DNA of 64,000 nucleotides from Martinezella lusitana (GTDB lineage: Bacteria; Pseudomonadota; Alphaproteobacteria; Rhizobiales; Rhizobiaceae), in the NCBI RefSeq assembly GCF_900094565.1, contig NZ_FMAF01000029.1, positions 1 to 64,000 of the forward strand, given 5' to 3'. Position 1 is the first letter of the stretch. Every line of letters starts with the position of its first letter. A program made the position numbers and the translations under genes. Under the pieces are notes generated by a model, which saw only the letters and a list, made by a program, of their open reading frames with translations, had not been told where the DNA came from and searched no databases. This document shows, piece after piece, positions 1-7,579 of the stretch.

Positions 1-79
1 TCCCACTTTTCGAGCCGAAAACGGCGAATGAGACAAACGAGGAATAAAACGATGGAAAATCAATGTGATTTTTTGGAAG

Positions 80-155
80 TGGTGGGCGATGAGAGACTCG
101 AACTCCCGACATCCTCGGTGTAAACGAGGCGCTCTACCAACTGAGCTAATCGCCC
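80..155 (-). tRNA. tRNA-Val (anticodon UAC)
   Basis: The minus strand folds as a full cloverleaf. The acceptor stem GGGCGAT (155-149) pairs with the 3' side near 84-90, the T arm contains GTTCGAG, and the CCA end is encoded at 80-82. The anticodon stem CCTCG/CGAGG encloses loop TTTACAC, which gives anticodon UAC and so valine. Length is 76 nt with CCA. Confidence 0.95.
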
Positions 156-197
156 TTCAGCGGAGCGAGCCATTCGCCCGCCGCATTCGGTGGCCGT

Positions 198-226
198 GAT
201 CTATGCGGAACGGCAAAAAACCGCAA
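198..226 (-). promoter_or_regulatory. Possible promoter of tRNA-Val
   Basis: On the minus strand TTGCGG (226-221) and TAGATC (203-198) lie 17 bases apart, about 43 bases upstream of the tRNA. The spacing suits a housekeeping sigma factor, but the -10 is only a fair match. Confidence 0.3.
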
Positions 227-450
227 GAGTGTTTGTGAAGATTTTTTGATTTTTTTGCTCCTTGCGCATGTTCGGCCGTCGTCATCCACATGCGCCGATA
301 GGAAGGAAGATCGATTGCAGCGGTGCATGTGAGGCGCTGATGAAATGCGTGAGGCGGGAAGCTGCTATGCCAAATCGACGGGACGGAAAATTGCCGGCGA
401 GCTTCTCCAAAACAATTAGCGCTCTGTCATCGATTTGTATTCAAACCTGC

Positions 451-479
451 TTGACACCCAAACACGAACCCCGTAGTTA
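451..479 (+). promoter_or_regulatory. Promoter of the tRNA-Asp pair
   Basis: TTGACA (451-456) is followed after 17 bases by TAGTTA (474-479). The -35 is perfect and is preceded by C, as in the rhizobial CTTGAC consensus. A start near 486 would produce one transcript carrying both tRNA-Asp genes. Confidence 0.5.
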
Positions 480-544
480 GCCGCTCATCGAACGGCGAGG
501 CCGCTTTGATGGGTGCGAAAGCGCTCGGAATACTTGAAATGAAT

Positions 545-621
545 GCGGGTGTAGCTCAGTTGGTTAGAGTGCCGGCCTGTCACGCCGGAGGTCGCGGGTT
601 CGAGCCCCGTCACTCGCGCCA
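545..621 (+). tRNA. tRNA-Asp (anticodon GUC), copy 1
   Basis: A 77-nt cloverleaf with encoded CCA. Acceptor GCGGGTG pairs with CACTCGC with one G-U pair. The anticodon loop CTGTCAC reads GUC (aspartate) and the T arm has GGTTCGAGCC. It differs from copy 2 only in the D loop (GTTGG against GTCGG). Confidence 0.95.
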
Positions 622-671
622 TTTCAAGGTAAGTTCCGGGTCTGGCGCTCGGCTGAAAGGCCAAACGATGC

Positions 672-748
672 GCGGGTGTAGCTCAGTCGGTTAGAGTGCC
701 GGCCTGTCACGCCGGAGGTCGCGGGTTCGAGCCCCGTCACTCGCGCCA
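672..748 (+). tRNA. tRNA-Asp (anticodon GUC), copy 2
   Basis: A second 77-nt tRNA-Asp with encoded CCA, 50 bases after the first and nearly identical to it. The anticodon loop again gives GUC. The tight spacing and the lack of a terminator between them indicate one precursor transcript processed into two tRNAs. Confidence 0.95.
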
Positions 749-1008
749 TTCTTTCCAAGCCATTACAATCAATCATCAATTTTTTGCGATTGCGAAAGAC
801 CCTTTTCGCGTTTGCGCGGATTTGTCGCGATGCAGTCGCAACATATTGATATCTACCGCTCGGTAGTACTCCAAACGACAGATTCAAAAGGCTTGCGCGC
901 GCGCTCTGCCTGCGCTAACCACGGCTTTGTTGCAACGCTCTTTCGCCTGGCTTGGGCATTTGCTCAAAGGCGCCCCCCAGGCGCTCATGGCAGGCAGGGA
1001 TGGACATG

Positions 1009-1374
1009 ATGACTGGACTGCTCAGTTCCTATATTCCGATAGCGATTTTCATTGGTATTGCCCTGGTGATAGGCTTGGCGTTGTTGATCACGCCGTTTGC
1101 CGTCGCCTTCAAGGCGCCTGACTCGGAAAAGCTGTCGGCTTATGAATGCGGCTTCAACGCATTCGATGACGCCCGCATGAAGTTCGATATCCGCTTCTAT
1201 CTGGTATCGATTCTCTTCATCATATTCGACCTGGAAGTCGCCTTCCTCTTCCCCTGGGCCGTATCCTTCGGTGCGATCGGCTGGTTCGGGTTCTGGTCGA
1301 TGATGGTGTTCCTCGCGGTGCTGACCATCGGCTTTATCTATGAATGGAAAAAGGGAGCCCTGGAATGGGAGTAG
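1009..1374 (+). CDS. nuoA: NADH-quinone oxidoreductase subunit A
   Basis: Subunit A of respiratory complex I, an inner-membrane protein at the junction between the peripheral arm and the proton-pumping arm. The 121-residue product has three hydrophobic segments and the conserved YECGF loop after the first, typical of NuoA/ND3. The ATG at 1009 gives the usual family length; upstream in-frame ATGs would add a non-conserved tail. A purine-rich GGCAGGGA lies just upstream. It is the first gene of the nuo operon, and its end overlaps the nuoB start by 10 bases, so the two are probably translationally coupled. Confidence 0.93.
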   Translation: MTGLLSSYIPIAIFIGIALVIGLALLITPFAVAFKAPDSEKLSAYECGFNAFDDARMKFDIRFYLVSILFIIFDLEVAFLFPWAVSFGAIGWFGFWSMMVFLAVLTIGFIYEWKKGALEWE

Positions 1375-1946
1375 CCCAAAGCAACACGACGCTCGTTGCG
1401 CCGCAGCCGAAGGGGATTATCGATCCCGCAACCGGCAGGCCTGTCGGCAGCAATGATCCGTTCTTCGGCGAGATCAACAATGAACTCGCCGACAAGGGTT
1501 TTCTGGTCACGTCTACCGATGAGTTGATCAATTGGGCTCGTACCGGCTCGCTGATGTGGATGACCTTCGGTCTGGCCTGCTGTGCAGTCGAGATGATGCA
1601 GGTCTCCATGCCGCGTTACGACGTCGAGCGCTTCGGCTTCGCCCCGCGCGCTTCGCCGCGCCAGTCCGACGTCATGATCGTCGCCGGCACGCTGACCAAC
1701 AAGATGGCGCCGGCGCTCCGCAAGGTCTACGACCAGATGCCTGAGCCGCGTTACGTGATCTCGATGGGCTCCTGCGCCAACGGCGGCGGTTACTATCATT
1801 ATTCCTATTCGGTTGTTCGCGGATGCGACCGCATCGTGCCGATCGACATTTACATACCGGGCTGTCCTCCCACTGCGGAGGCGCTGCTTTACGGCGTGCT
1901 TCTGCTGCAGAAGAAAATCCGGCGCACCGGCACGATCGAACGGTAA
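1365..1946 (+). CDS. nuoB: NADH-quinone oxidoreductase subunit B
   Basis: Carries cluster N2, the last iron-sulphur centre before quinone, in the peripheral arm of complex I. The 193-residue protein shows the tandem cysteines C72-C73, C137 in GSCAN and C167 in GCPP, which are the four N2 ligands. The central sequence from about residue 15 on reads as a standard alphaproteobacterial NuoB. I chose the ATG at 1365 over 1344 because the N terminus MGVAQ fits rhizobial homologues. It overlaps nuoA and is followed 18 bases later by nuoC. Confidence 0.94.
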   Translation: MGVAQSNTTLVAPQPKGIIDPATGRPVGSNDPFFGEINNELADKGFLVTSTDELINWARTGSLMWMTFGLACCAVEMMQVSMPRYDVERFGFAPRASPRQSDVMIVAGTLTNKMAPALRKVYDQMPEPRYVISMGSCANGGGYYHYSYSVVRGCDRIVPIDIYIPGCPPTAEALLYGVLLLQKKIRRTGTIER

Positions 1947-1964
1947 GGCAGGGGACAAGGCATT

Positions 1965-2567
1965 ATGAGTGAAGCCCTGAACGAACTCGCCGCTTACCTC
2001 ACGGAAGTTCGCAGCGCTCTGATCTCGTCGAGCGAGATCAAGTATGGCGAGCTGAATGTGACGACGACGGCCGAAAACGTTATCGCACTGCTGACATTCC
2101 TGCGCGACGACGCCAAGTGCGGCTTCGTCAACATGACGGATATTTGCGGCGTCGACTGGCCGCAGCGCGCCGAGCGTTTCGATGTCGTCTATCATCTGCT
2201 GTCGCCGAAGAAGAATCTGCGCATCCGCGTCAAGGTTCCGGTCGGCGAGGACCAGCCTGTTCCCTCTGCCTGCGGCATCTATCCCGGTGCCGACTGGTTC
2301 GAGCGCGAAACCTGGGACATGTACGGCGTTCTCTTCACCGGCCATCCGGATCTGCGCCGCCTCCTGACCGATTACGGTTTCGAAGGCCATCCGCTGCGCA
2401 AGGATTTCCCGACCACCGGTTTCGTTGAAGTTCGCTATGACGACGCCGCCAAGCGCGTCGTCTACGAGCCTGTGGAACTGAAGCAGGAATTCCGCAACTT
2501 CGATTTCTTGTCTCCCTGGGAAGGCACGGACTATGTGCTGCCCGGCGACGAGAAGGCGAAGGCATAA
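1965..2567 (+). CDS. nuoC: NADH-quinone oxidoreductase subunit C
   Basis: The 30-kDa-type subunit of complex I, which packs against NuoD in the peripheral arm. The 200-residue protein has the family signature around ERETWDMYG (about residues 110-118) and the GHPLRKDFP segment (about 140-148). It is a separate gene here, not fused to nuoD as in Escherichia coli, as expected for alphaproteobacteria and mitochondria. The GGGGACAAGG stretch upstream of the ATG can serve as ribosome binding site. Confidence 0.94.
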   Translation: MSEALNELAAYLTEVRSALISSSEIKYGELNVTTTAENVIALLTFLRDDAKCGFVNMTDICGVDWPQRAERFDVVYHLLSPKKNLRIRVKVPVGEDQPVPSACGIYPGADWFERETWDMYGVLFTGHPDLRRLLTDYGFEGHPLRKDFPTTGFVEVRYDDAAKRVVYEPVELKQEFRNFDFLSPWEGTDYVLPGDEKAKA

Positions 2568-2633
2568 TTTGAGGCGTGTGGCGGGCTCGAACCTGCCATT
2601 CTCTGAATATCGGACAACGCGAGCATCGCCGCC

Positions 2634-3824
2634 ATGACAGAACATAACGTTCGCAACTTCAACATCAATTTCGGCCCACAGCATCCGGCTGCACACGGCG
2701 TTTTGCGTCTTGTCCTCGAACTGGACGGCGAAATTGTGGAACGCGTCGATCCGCATATCGGCTTGCTGCATCGCGGCACGGAAAAGCTGATCGAATCGAA
2801 GACCTATCTGCAGGCCGTTCCTTACTTCGATCGCCTCGACTACGTGGCGCCGATGAACCAGGAACATGCCTATGCGCTGGCCGTCGAGAAGCTGCTCGGC
2901 ATCGATATCCCGATCCGCGGCCAGCTGATCCGCGTGCTCTATTCGGAAATCGGCCGCATCCTGTCGCATCTCTTGAACGTCACTACGCAGGCCATGGACG
3001 TCGGCGCTCTGACGCCGCCGCTCTGGGGCTTCGAAGAGCGCGAAAAGCTGATGGTCTTCTATGAGCGTGCCTCGGGCTCGCGCATGCATGCGGCTTATGT
3101 TCGTCCGGGCGGCGTTCACCAGGATCTCCCGGAAAAGCTCGTTCAGGATATCGGTGATTGGTGCGATCCGTTCCTGAAGGCGCTCGACGATATCGATGAC
3201 CTTCTGACCGGCAACCGCATCTTCAAGCAGCGTAACGTCGATATCGGCGTAGTCTCGCTGGAAGACTGTTGGGCCTGGGGCTTCTCCGGCGTCATGGTCC
3301 GCGGCTCGGGTGCCGCATGGGACCTGCGCAAGGCGCAGCCGTATGAGTGCTATTCCGATCTGGAATTCGACATTCCGATCGGCAAGAACGGCGATTGCTA
3401 CGACCGGTATCTGATCCGCATGATCGAAATGCGTGAGTCCGTCCGCATCATGAAGCAGTGCGTCAACCGCCTGCTCGGCGACGCCAAGACCGGACCGGTC
3501 TCGTCGCTGGACGGTAAGGTCGTGCCGCCGAAGCGTGGTGAGATGAAGCGCTCGATGGAAGCGTTGATCCACCATTTCAAGCTTTATACCGAAGGCTACC
3601 ATGTGCCTGCCGGCGAAGTTTACGCAGCCGTCGAAGCGCCGAAGGGCGAGTTCGGTGTCTATCTCGTCTCCGACGGTTCCAACAAGCCTTACCGCTGCAA
3701 GATCCGCGCGCCGGGCTATGCGCATCTGCAGGCCATGGATTTCATGTGCCGCGGTCATCAGCTTGCCGATGTCGCCGCAGTGCTTGGTTCGCTCGACATC
3801 GTCTTCGGCGAGGTGGATCGTTGA
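2634..3824 (+). CDS. nuoD: NADH-quinone oxidoreductase subunit D
   Basis: The 49-kDa-type subunit of complex I, which forms the quinone-binding cavity together with NuoB. The 396-residue protein begins with the typical NINFGPQHPAAHGVLR region and carries the conserved HRGTEKL and GSGAAWDLRK segments; it ends in the D-x-V-FGE-VDR tail seen in the family. Length is normal. The stop codon TGA shares one base with the ATG of the next gene (TGATG at 3822-3826), so the downstream small gene is likely translated by coupling. Confidence 0.95.
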   Translation: MTEHNVRNFNINFGPQHPAAHGVLRLVLELDGEIVERVDPHIGLLHRGTEKLIESKTYLQAVPYFDRLDYVAPMNQEHAYALAVEKLLGIDIPIRGQLIRVLYSEIGRILSHLLNVTTQAMDVGALTPPLWGFEEREKLMVFYERASGSRMHAAYVRPGGVHQDLPEKLVQDIGDWCDPFLKALDDIDDLLTGNRIFKQRNVDIGVVSLEDCWAWGFSGVMVRGSGAAWDLRKAQPYECYSDLEFDIPIGKNGDCYDRYLIRMIEMRESVRIMKQCVNRLLGDAKTGPVSSLDGKVVPPKRGEMKRSMEALIHHFKLYTEGYHVPAGEVYAAVEAPKGEFGVYLVSDGSNKPYRCKIRAPGYAHLQAMDFMCRGHQLADVAAVLGSLDIVFGEVDR

Positions 3825-4141
3825 TGCGAGCCTGGCAGGTCGTCATCCCCGCGCTTCTTGTCGCCTGCAGTGCTTCGGCCCAACAGGCCAGCTCGGCGCA
3901 GAGCTTGCCCAGCATCAATCTGCAGGGCTCGAAGGCAACGGGTGGCAACACTGCAAAAAGCGGAAATACGGCCCCGTCGGGCGCGGATTCGACCATGGCC
4001 GATCTCGTCTCGCGTGGTTATGAAATCAAGGCCGCTGTGCCGAACGGCGGCAAGTTCGTTGTGTTTATGCAGAAAGACCAGTCGGCCTACGCCTGCGAAT
4101 TTTCGTCTCTGACGGATACGCGGTGTGGGTCCTTAAACTGA
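3824..4141 (+). CDS. Small exported protein encoded within the nuo operon
   Basis: A 105-residue protein of unknown function. The N terminus (residues 1-20) is a clear signal peptide ending in ASAQQ. A Ser/Gly/Asn/Thr-rich linker follows, and a compact C-terminal part (about 55-105) contains two cysteines, in ACEF and TRCGS, that could form a disulphide in the periplasm. The start overlaps the nuoD stop by one base and the gene ends 15 bases before nuoE, so it is part of the operon. It is not one of the 14 core subunits. A role in complex I assembly or in the periplasmic face of the membrane arm is only inference from position. Confidence 0.75.
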   Translation: MRAWQVVIPALLVACSASAQQASSAQSLPSINLQGSKATGGNTAKSGNTAPSGADSTMADLVSRGYEIKAAVPNGGKFVVFMQKDQSAYACEFSSLTDTRCGSLN

Positions 4142-4156
4142 GATAAGGCGTGAAAG

Positions 4157-5287
4157 ATGTCCGTTCGTCGACTAGCCGAAGATCAATTCCAGCCTGCCGC
4201 TTTCGCCTTCAGCGATGATAACGCGGTGTGGGCGGAAAAGACGATCAAGAAATACCCCGAGGGACGCCAGCAGTCCGCGATCATCCCGCTGATGATGCGC
4301 GCGCAGGAGCAGGAAGGCTGGGTCACCAAGGCGGCGATCGAGAAGATCGCCGACATGCTGGATATGGCCTATATCCGTGCGCTTGAAGTCGCCACCTTCT
4401 ATACGCAGTTCCAGCTGCATCCGGTCGGCACGCGGGCGCATATTCAGGTTTGCGGCACGACGCCCTGCATGCTGCGCGGATCCGAGGGGCTGATCAAGAT
4501 CTGCAAGAGCAAGATCAATGCGCATGCCTTCGACCGCAATGCCGACGGCACGCTCTCCTGGGAAGAGGTCGAATGTCAGGGCGCCTGCGTCAACGCACCG
4601 ATGGTGGTGATCGGCAAGGATACCTATGAGGATCTGACGCCGGCACGTCTCGAGGAGATCATCGATGCGTTCGCCGCAGGCAAGGGCAGCGAAGTCAAGA
4701 CCGGCCCTCAGATCGACCGCATTTTCTCCGCACCGGAAGGCGGGCTGACGTCTTTGACATCAGAAGAGCCGAAGGCGAAGACAACGGGAGCCAAGGCCAA
4801 GGCTGACGCTGTTTCGATCCCGCCGTCTGAAGCGGCGCGCCCGAAGAGCACGGATGCCGAAACCAACCAGAGCCTGAAGACGCCTGCAACCGCGCCGGCC
4901 GAGGCGGCAAAGAACGCCAAGGCATCGGAAGCGCAGCCGCTTTCCGCAACGGCAGCGTCTGCTACCGTGACGGAGAAGGCCGAGGGTGCGCAGAAGCCGT
5001 CTCTCACGGATAAGGATCGTCCCGCCGGCATCGAGAAGCCCGCGCAGCCGGACGATCTCAAGCTGATTTCTGGCGTCGGTCCGAAGATCGAGTCCGTTTT
5101 GCATGAGCTCGGCATCTTCACCTTCGCGCAGGTTGCGAGCTGGAAGAAGGCCGAGCGCGAGTGGGTCGACGGCTACCTGAATTTCAAGGGCCGCATCGAA
5201 CGCGACGACTGGATCAAGCAGGCTAAGGCACTCGCTAAGGGTGGCGAAGCGGAATATATCAAGGTCTTCGGCAAGAAGCCGCGGTAA
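4157..5287 (+). CDS. nuoE: NADH-quinone oxidoreductase subunit E with C-terminal extension
   Basis: The 24-kDa-type subunit holding cluster N1a in the NADH-oxidising module. Residues 1-190 or so form the thioredoxin-like domain with ligands C99, C104, C140 and C144 (CGTTPC and CQGAC). The protein is 376 residues, roughly twice the core length. After an Ala/Lys/Glu/Pro-rich linker (about 195-295) comes a C-terminal helix-hairpin-helix-like domain of about 65 residues starting at DDLKLISGVGPK. The same domain ends the product of the gene at 6611. Similar extensions are familiar in rhizobial NuoE, but what they do is not known to me. Confidence 0.92.
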   Translation: MSVRRLAEDQFQPAAFAFSDDNAVWAEKTIKKYPEGRQQSAIIPLMMRAQEQEGWVTKAAIEKIADMLDMAYIRALEVATFYTQFQLHPVGTRAHIQVCGTTPCMLRGSEGLIKICKSKINAHAFDRNADGTLSWEEVECQGACVNAPMVVIGKDTYEDLTPARLEEIIDAFAAGKGSEVKTGPQIDRIFSAPEGGLTSLTSEEPKAKTTGAKAKADAVSIPPSEAARPKSTDAETNQSLKTPATAPAEAAKNAKASEAQPLSATAASATVTEKAEGAQKPSLTDKDRPAGIEKPAQPDDLKLISGVGPKIESVLHELGIFTFAQVASWKKAEREWVDGYLNFKGRIERDDWIKQAKALAKGGEAEYIKVFGKKPR

Positions 5288-5297
5288 GAGGTGAAGC

Positions 5298-6602
5298 ATG
5301 TTACAAGATCAAGATCGCATCTTTACCAATATCTACGGCCACAAGGACAAGTCCCTGAAGGGCGCGATGTCGCGCGGCCATTGGGACGGCACCAAGCAGA
5401 TCCTCGAAAAGGGTCGTGACTGGATCATCAACGAGATGAAGGCTTCCGGCCTTCGCGGTCGCGGCGGCGCAGGCTTCCCGACCGGCCTCAAGTGGTCCTT
5501 CATGCCGAAGGAAAGCGACGGCCGTCCGCACTATCTCGTCGTCAATGCCGACGAGTCGGAGCCGGGCACCTGCAAGGACCGTGACATCATGCGTCACGAT
5601 CCGCATACGCTGATCGAAGGCTGCGTCATCGCCGGTTTCGCCATGGGCGCAAACACTGCCTACATCTACGTCCGCGGCGAATACATGCGCGAACGCGAAG
5701 CCCTGCAGGCGGCAATCGACGAGTGCTACGATGCCGGACTTCTGGGTAAAAACAACAAGCTCGGCTGGGATTTTGATGTTTTCGTTCATCATGGTGCCGG
5801 CGCCTACATCTGTGGCGAGGAAACCGCGCTGCTCGAAAGCCTGGAAGGCAAGAAGGGTCAGCCGCGCCTGAAGCCGCCTTTCCCGGCCAATATGGGTCTC
5901 TACGGTTGCCCGACCACCGTCAACAATGTCGAGTCGATTGCCGTTGCCCCGACGATCCTGCGCCGCGGCGCAGGCTGGTTCTCGTCCTTCGGTCGTCCGA
6001 ATAATGTCGGCACGAAGCTGTTCATGCTGTCCGGTCACGTCAATCGCCCGTGCACGGTCGAAGAAACGATGGGCATCACCTTCCGCGAGTTGGTCGACAA
6101 GCATGCCGGCGGCATTCGCGGCGGCTGGGACAATCTGCTGGCCGTCATTCCCGGCGGCGCATCGTGCCCTGTGGTTCCGGCGGCTGACATCATCGACTGC
6201 CCGATGGATTTCGACGGCCTGCGCGATGTCAAGTCATCCTTCGGCACCGCGGCGGCGATCGTTATGGATAAGTCGACTGACATCATCAAGGCGATTGCCC
6301 GCATCTCGGCCTTCTTCAAGCATGAAAGCTGCGGCCAGTGTACGCCGTGCCGCGAAGGAACGGGCTGGATGTGGCGTGTTCTGGAGCGCATGGAGCGCGG
6401 CAATGCGCAGAAGCGCGAAATCGACATGCTGTTTCAGGTGACGAAGCAGATCGAAGGTCATACTATCTGTGCGCTCGGTGACGCAGCCGCATGGCCGGTG
6501 CAGGGCCTGATCCGCAACTTCCGCCCCGAGATCGAAAAGCGCATCGACCAGTATACGGCCAATGCGACGAGCCACGGCGCGGTGCTGGAAGCAGCCGAGT
6601 AA
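5298..6602 (+). CDS. nuoF: NADH-quinone oxidoreductase subunit F
   Basis: The 51-kDa-type subunit that binds NADH and FMN and holds cluster N3; it is where electrons enter complex I. The 434-residue protein has the flavin/NADH glycine-rich segment GRGGAGFPTGLKW (54-66), the GAGAYICGEETAL loop, and the N3 ligands C345, C348, C351 and C391. Length is normal. A GAGGTG motif precedes the ATG, and nuoE ends 10 bases upstream. Confidence 0.96.
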   Translation: MLQDQDRIFTNIYGHKDKSLKGAMSRGHWDGTKQILEKGRDWIINEMKASGLRGRGGAGFPTGLKWSFMPKESDGRPHYLVVNADESEPGTCKDRDIMRHDPHTLIEGCVIAGFAMGANTAYIYVRGEYMREREALQAAIDECYDAGLLGKNNKLGWDFDVFVHHGAGAYICGEETALLESLEGKKGQPRLKPPFPANMGLYGCPTTVNNVESIAVAPTILRRGAGWFSSFGRPNNVGTKLFMLSGHVNRPCTVEETMGITFRELVDKHAGGIRGGWDNLLAVIPGGASCPVVPAADIIDCPMDFDGLRDVKSSFGTAAAIVMDKSTDIIKAIARISAFFKHESCGQCTPCREGTGWMWRVLERMERGNAQKREIDMLFQVTKQIEGHTICALGDAAAWPVQGLIRNFRPEIEKRIDQYTANATSHGAVLEAAE

Positions 6603-6610
6603 GGATTGTC

Positions 6611-7336
6611 ATGGCGAAGACCAAGGATATCAAGCAGGACAGCGGGGCGGCCGATGCGTCGGCCGATTTTGCTCGCGTTGCTGCCGATATGCTGCGGAAC
6701 GCGCCGGTCATGCCGATCCATCCGCTGATGGCCCATCCGGCAGCGGCGTTCGCCGCTGCGTCCGCCATAGGGTTCGGGTTCACGTCGCAGATCGCCGGCG
6801 CGTTCTTCGGTGCGCTGCAGGGCGCTGTCGAAGCGGCGAGCAAACGTTCTGTCGCGCCGGACGAAAAGGATGATGCCGTCGCCGCGGAAAGGCCGGTGGC
6901 AAAGAAGGATGGGGCAGGGGAAGCGAAGCCGGCAAAGGCATCGCCCGCCGCCAAACCCGCCGCTGCAAAGCCTGCCACTGCAAAGCCGGCAGCCGTGAAG
7001 AAGGTCGAGCCGAAGCCGGCTGCGGTGAAAACTGCGCCAGCCAAGACGAAAGCCAAGATCGCCGTTGTAGAGCCGGTCGCGGCGAAGCCCGTTGCGAGCC
7101 CTGTGCGCAGCCGCAAGGCCGCGGCGAAGGCTGACGACCTGAAGCGGATTTCCGGCATCGGTCCGAAACTGGAGCAGGTGTTGAACGGACGCGGCATCCA
7201 GCGTTTCGCCGATATCGTCGCCTGGAGCGACGCGGATATCGAGCGGATCGACGCGGAGCTTGGGTTCGACGGCCGCATCCGGCGCGACGACTGGGTCAGC
7301 CAGGCGAAGGCGCTCCTGCCGAAAGGGCGGAGTTAA
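6611..7336 (+). CDS. Accessory nuo-operon protein with a NuoE-type C-terminal domain
   Basis: A 241-residue protein that is not a core subunit. The N-terminal part (about 15-75) is helical and alanine-rich with a mildly hydrophobic stretch. Residues 85-175 form a histone-H1-like Ala/Lys/Pro linker. The last 65 residues, starting at DDLKRISGIGPK, match the C-terminal domain of NuoE in this operon, with shared ISG-GPK, GRI-RDDW and QAKAL motifs. It lies 8 bases after nuoF and is followed by a 243-base gap before nuoG. It may be a rhizobial complex I accessory factor or may have arisen by copying the nuoE tail; neither is proven. Confidence 0.75.
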   Translation: MAKTKDIKQDSGAADASADFARVAADMLRNAPVMPIHPLMAHPAAAFAAASAIGFGFTSQIAGAFFGALQGAVEAASKRSVAPDEKDDAVAAERPVAKKDGAGEAKPAKASPAAKPAAAKPATAKPAAVKKVEPKPAAVKTAPAKTKAKIAVVEPVAAKPVASPVRSRKAAAKADDLKRISGIGPKLEQVLNGRGIQRFADIVAWSDADIERIDAELGFDGRIRRDDWVSQAKALLPKGRS

Positions 7337-7579
7337 GATTTTTCCCCGGCTGTTTCTCGCAGCCAGGGAGGTGAATGAAGGCGGTGGAAATGTTGCGGGC
7401 GCTATCCCCAATGTTTCGGTCGGCGCGCTGATCTTGCGGGGACAAGATTGGGCAAGGCTTATTGTGAGCAAACCAGTGCCACGCGGTTTCGTGCCGTGCC
7501 GGTGGCAAGCTGGTGTTGCGATTATGAAATTGTCTGCGGCCAGGTTCGGCTGGAGACGTGACATAGGACTGAGTGGACG
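7337..7579 (+). other. Gap inside the nuo operon with possible internal promoter
   Basis: This is the longest gap within the operon. It holds TTGCGG (7434-7439) and GCTTAT (7457-7462) at 17-base spacing, a candidate internal promoter for nuoG onward. An 18-codon frame (7375-7431) starts right after GGGAGGTGA. A TGCCAC/GTGGCA inverted repeat lies near 7478-7506. None of these is certain. Confidence 0.3.

Larger units (their letters stand above)
156..544. other. Gene-poor stretch between tRNA-Val and tRNA-Asp
   Basis: No convincing protein gene is seen. The only open frame of note (262-480) lacks a ribosome binding site and resembles nothing I recognise. The stretch holds the divergent promoters for the two tRNA transcription units. 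Confidence 0.5.

Noticed and set aside
262..480. A 72-codon frame between the tRNA genes
   Set aside because: No ribosome binding site, no recognisable domain, and it covers the tRNA-Asp promoter.
545..748. tRNA-Asp repeats as an attachment site of an integrated element
   Set aside because: No integrase or other mobile genes lie nearby; the pair is an ordinary tandem tRNA duplication.
1338..3758. An 806-codon open frame on the minus strand opposite nuoB-nuoD
   Set aside because: It is the antisense shadow of three clear complex I genes in high-GC DNA; its predicted product resembles nothing and is rich in His, Arg and Asp as such shadows are.
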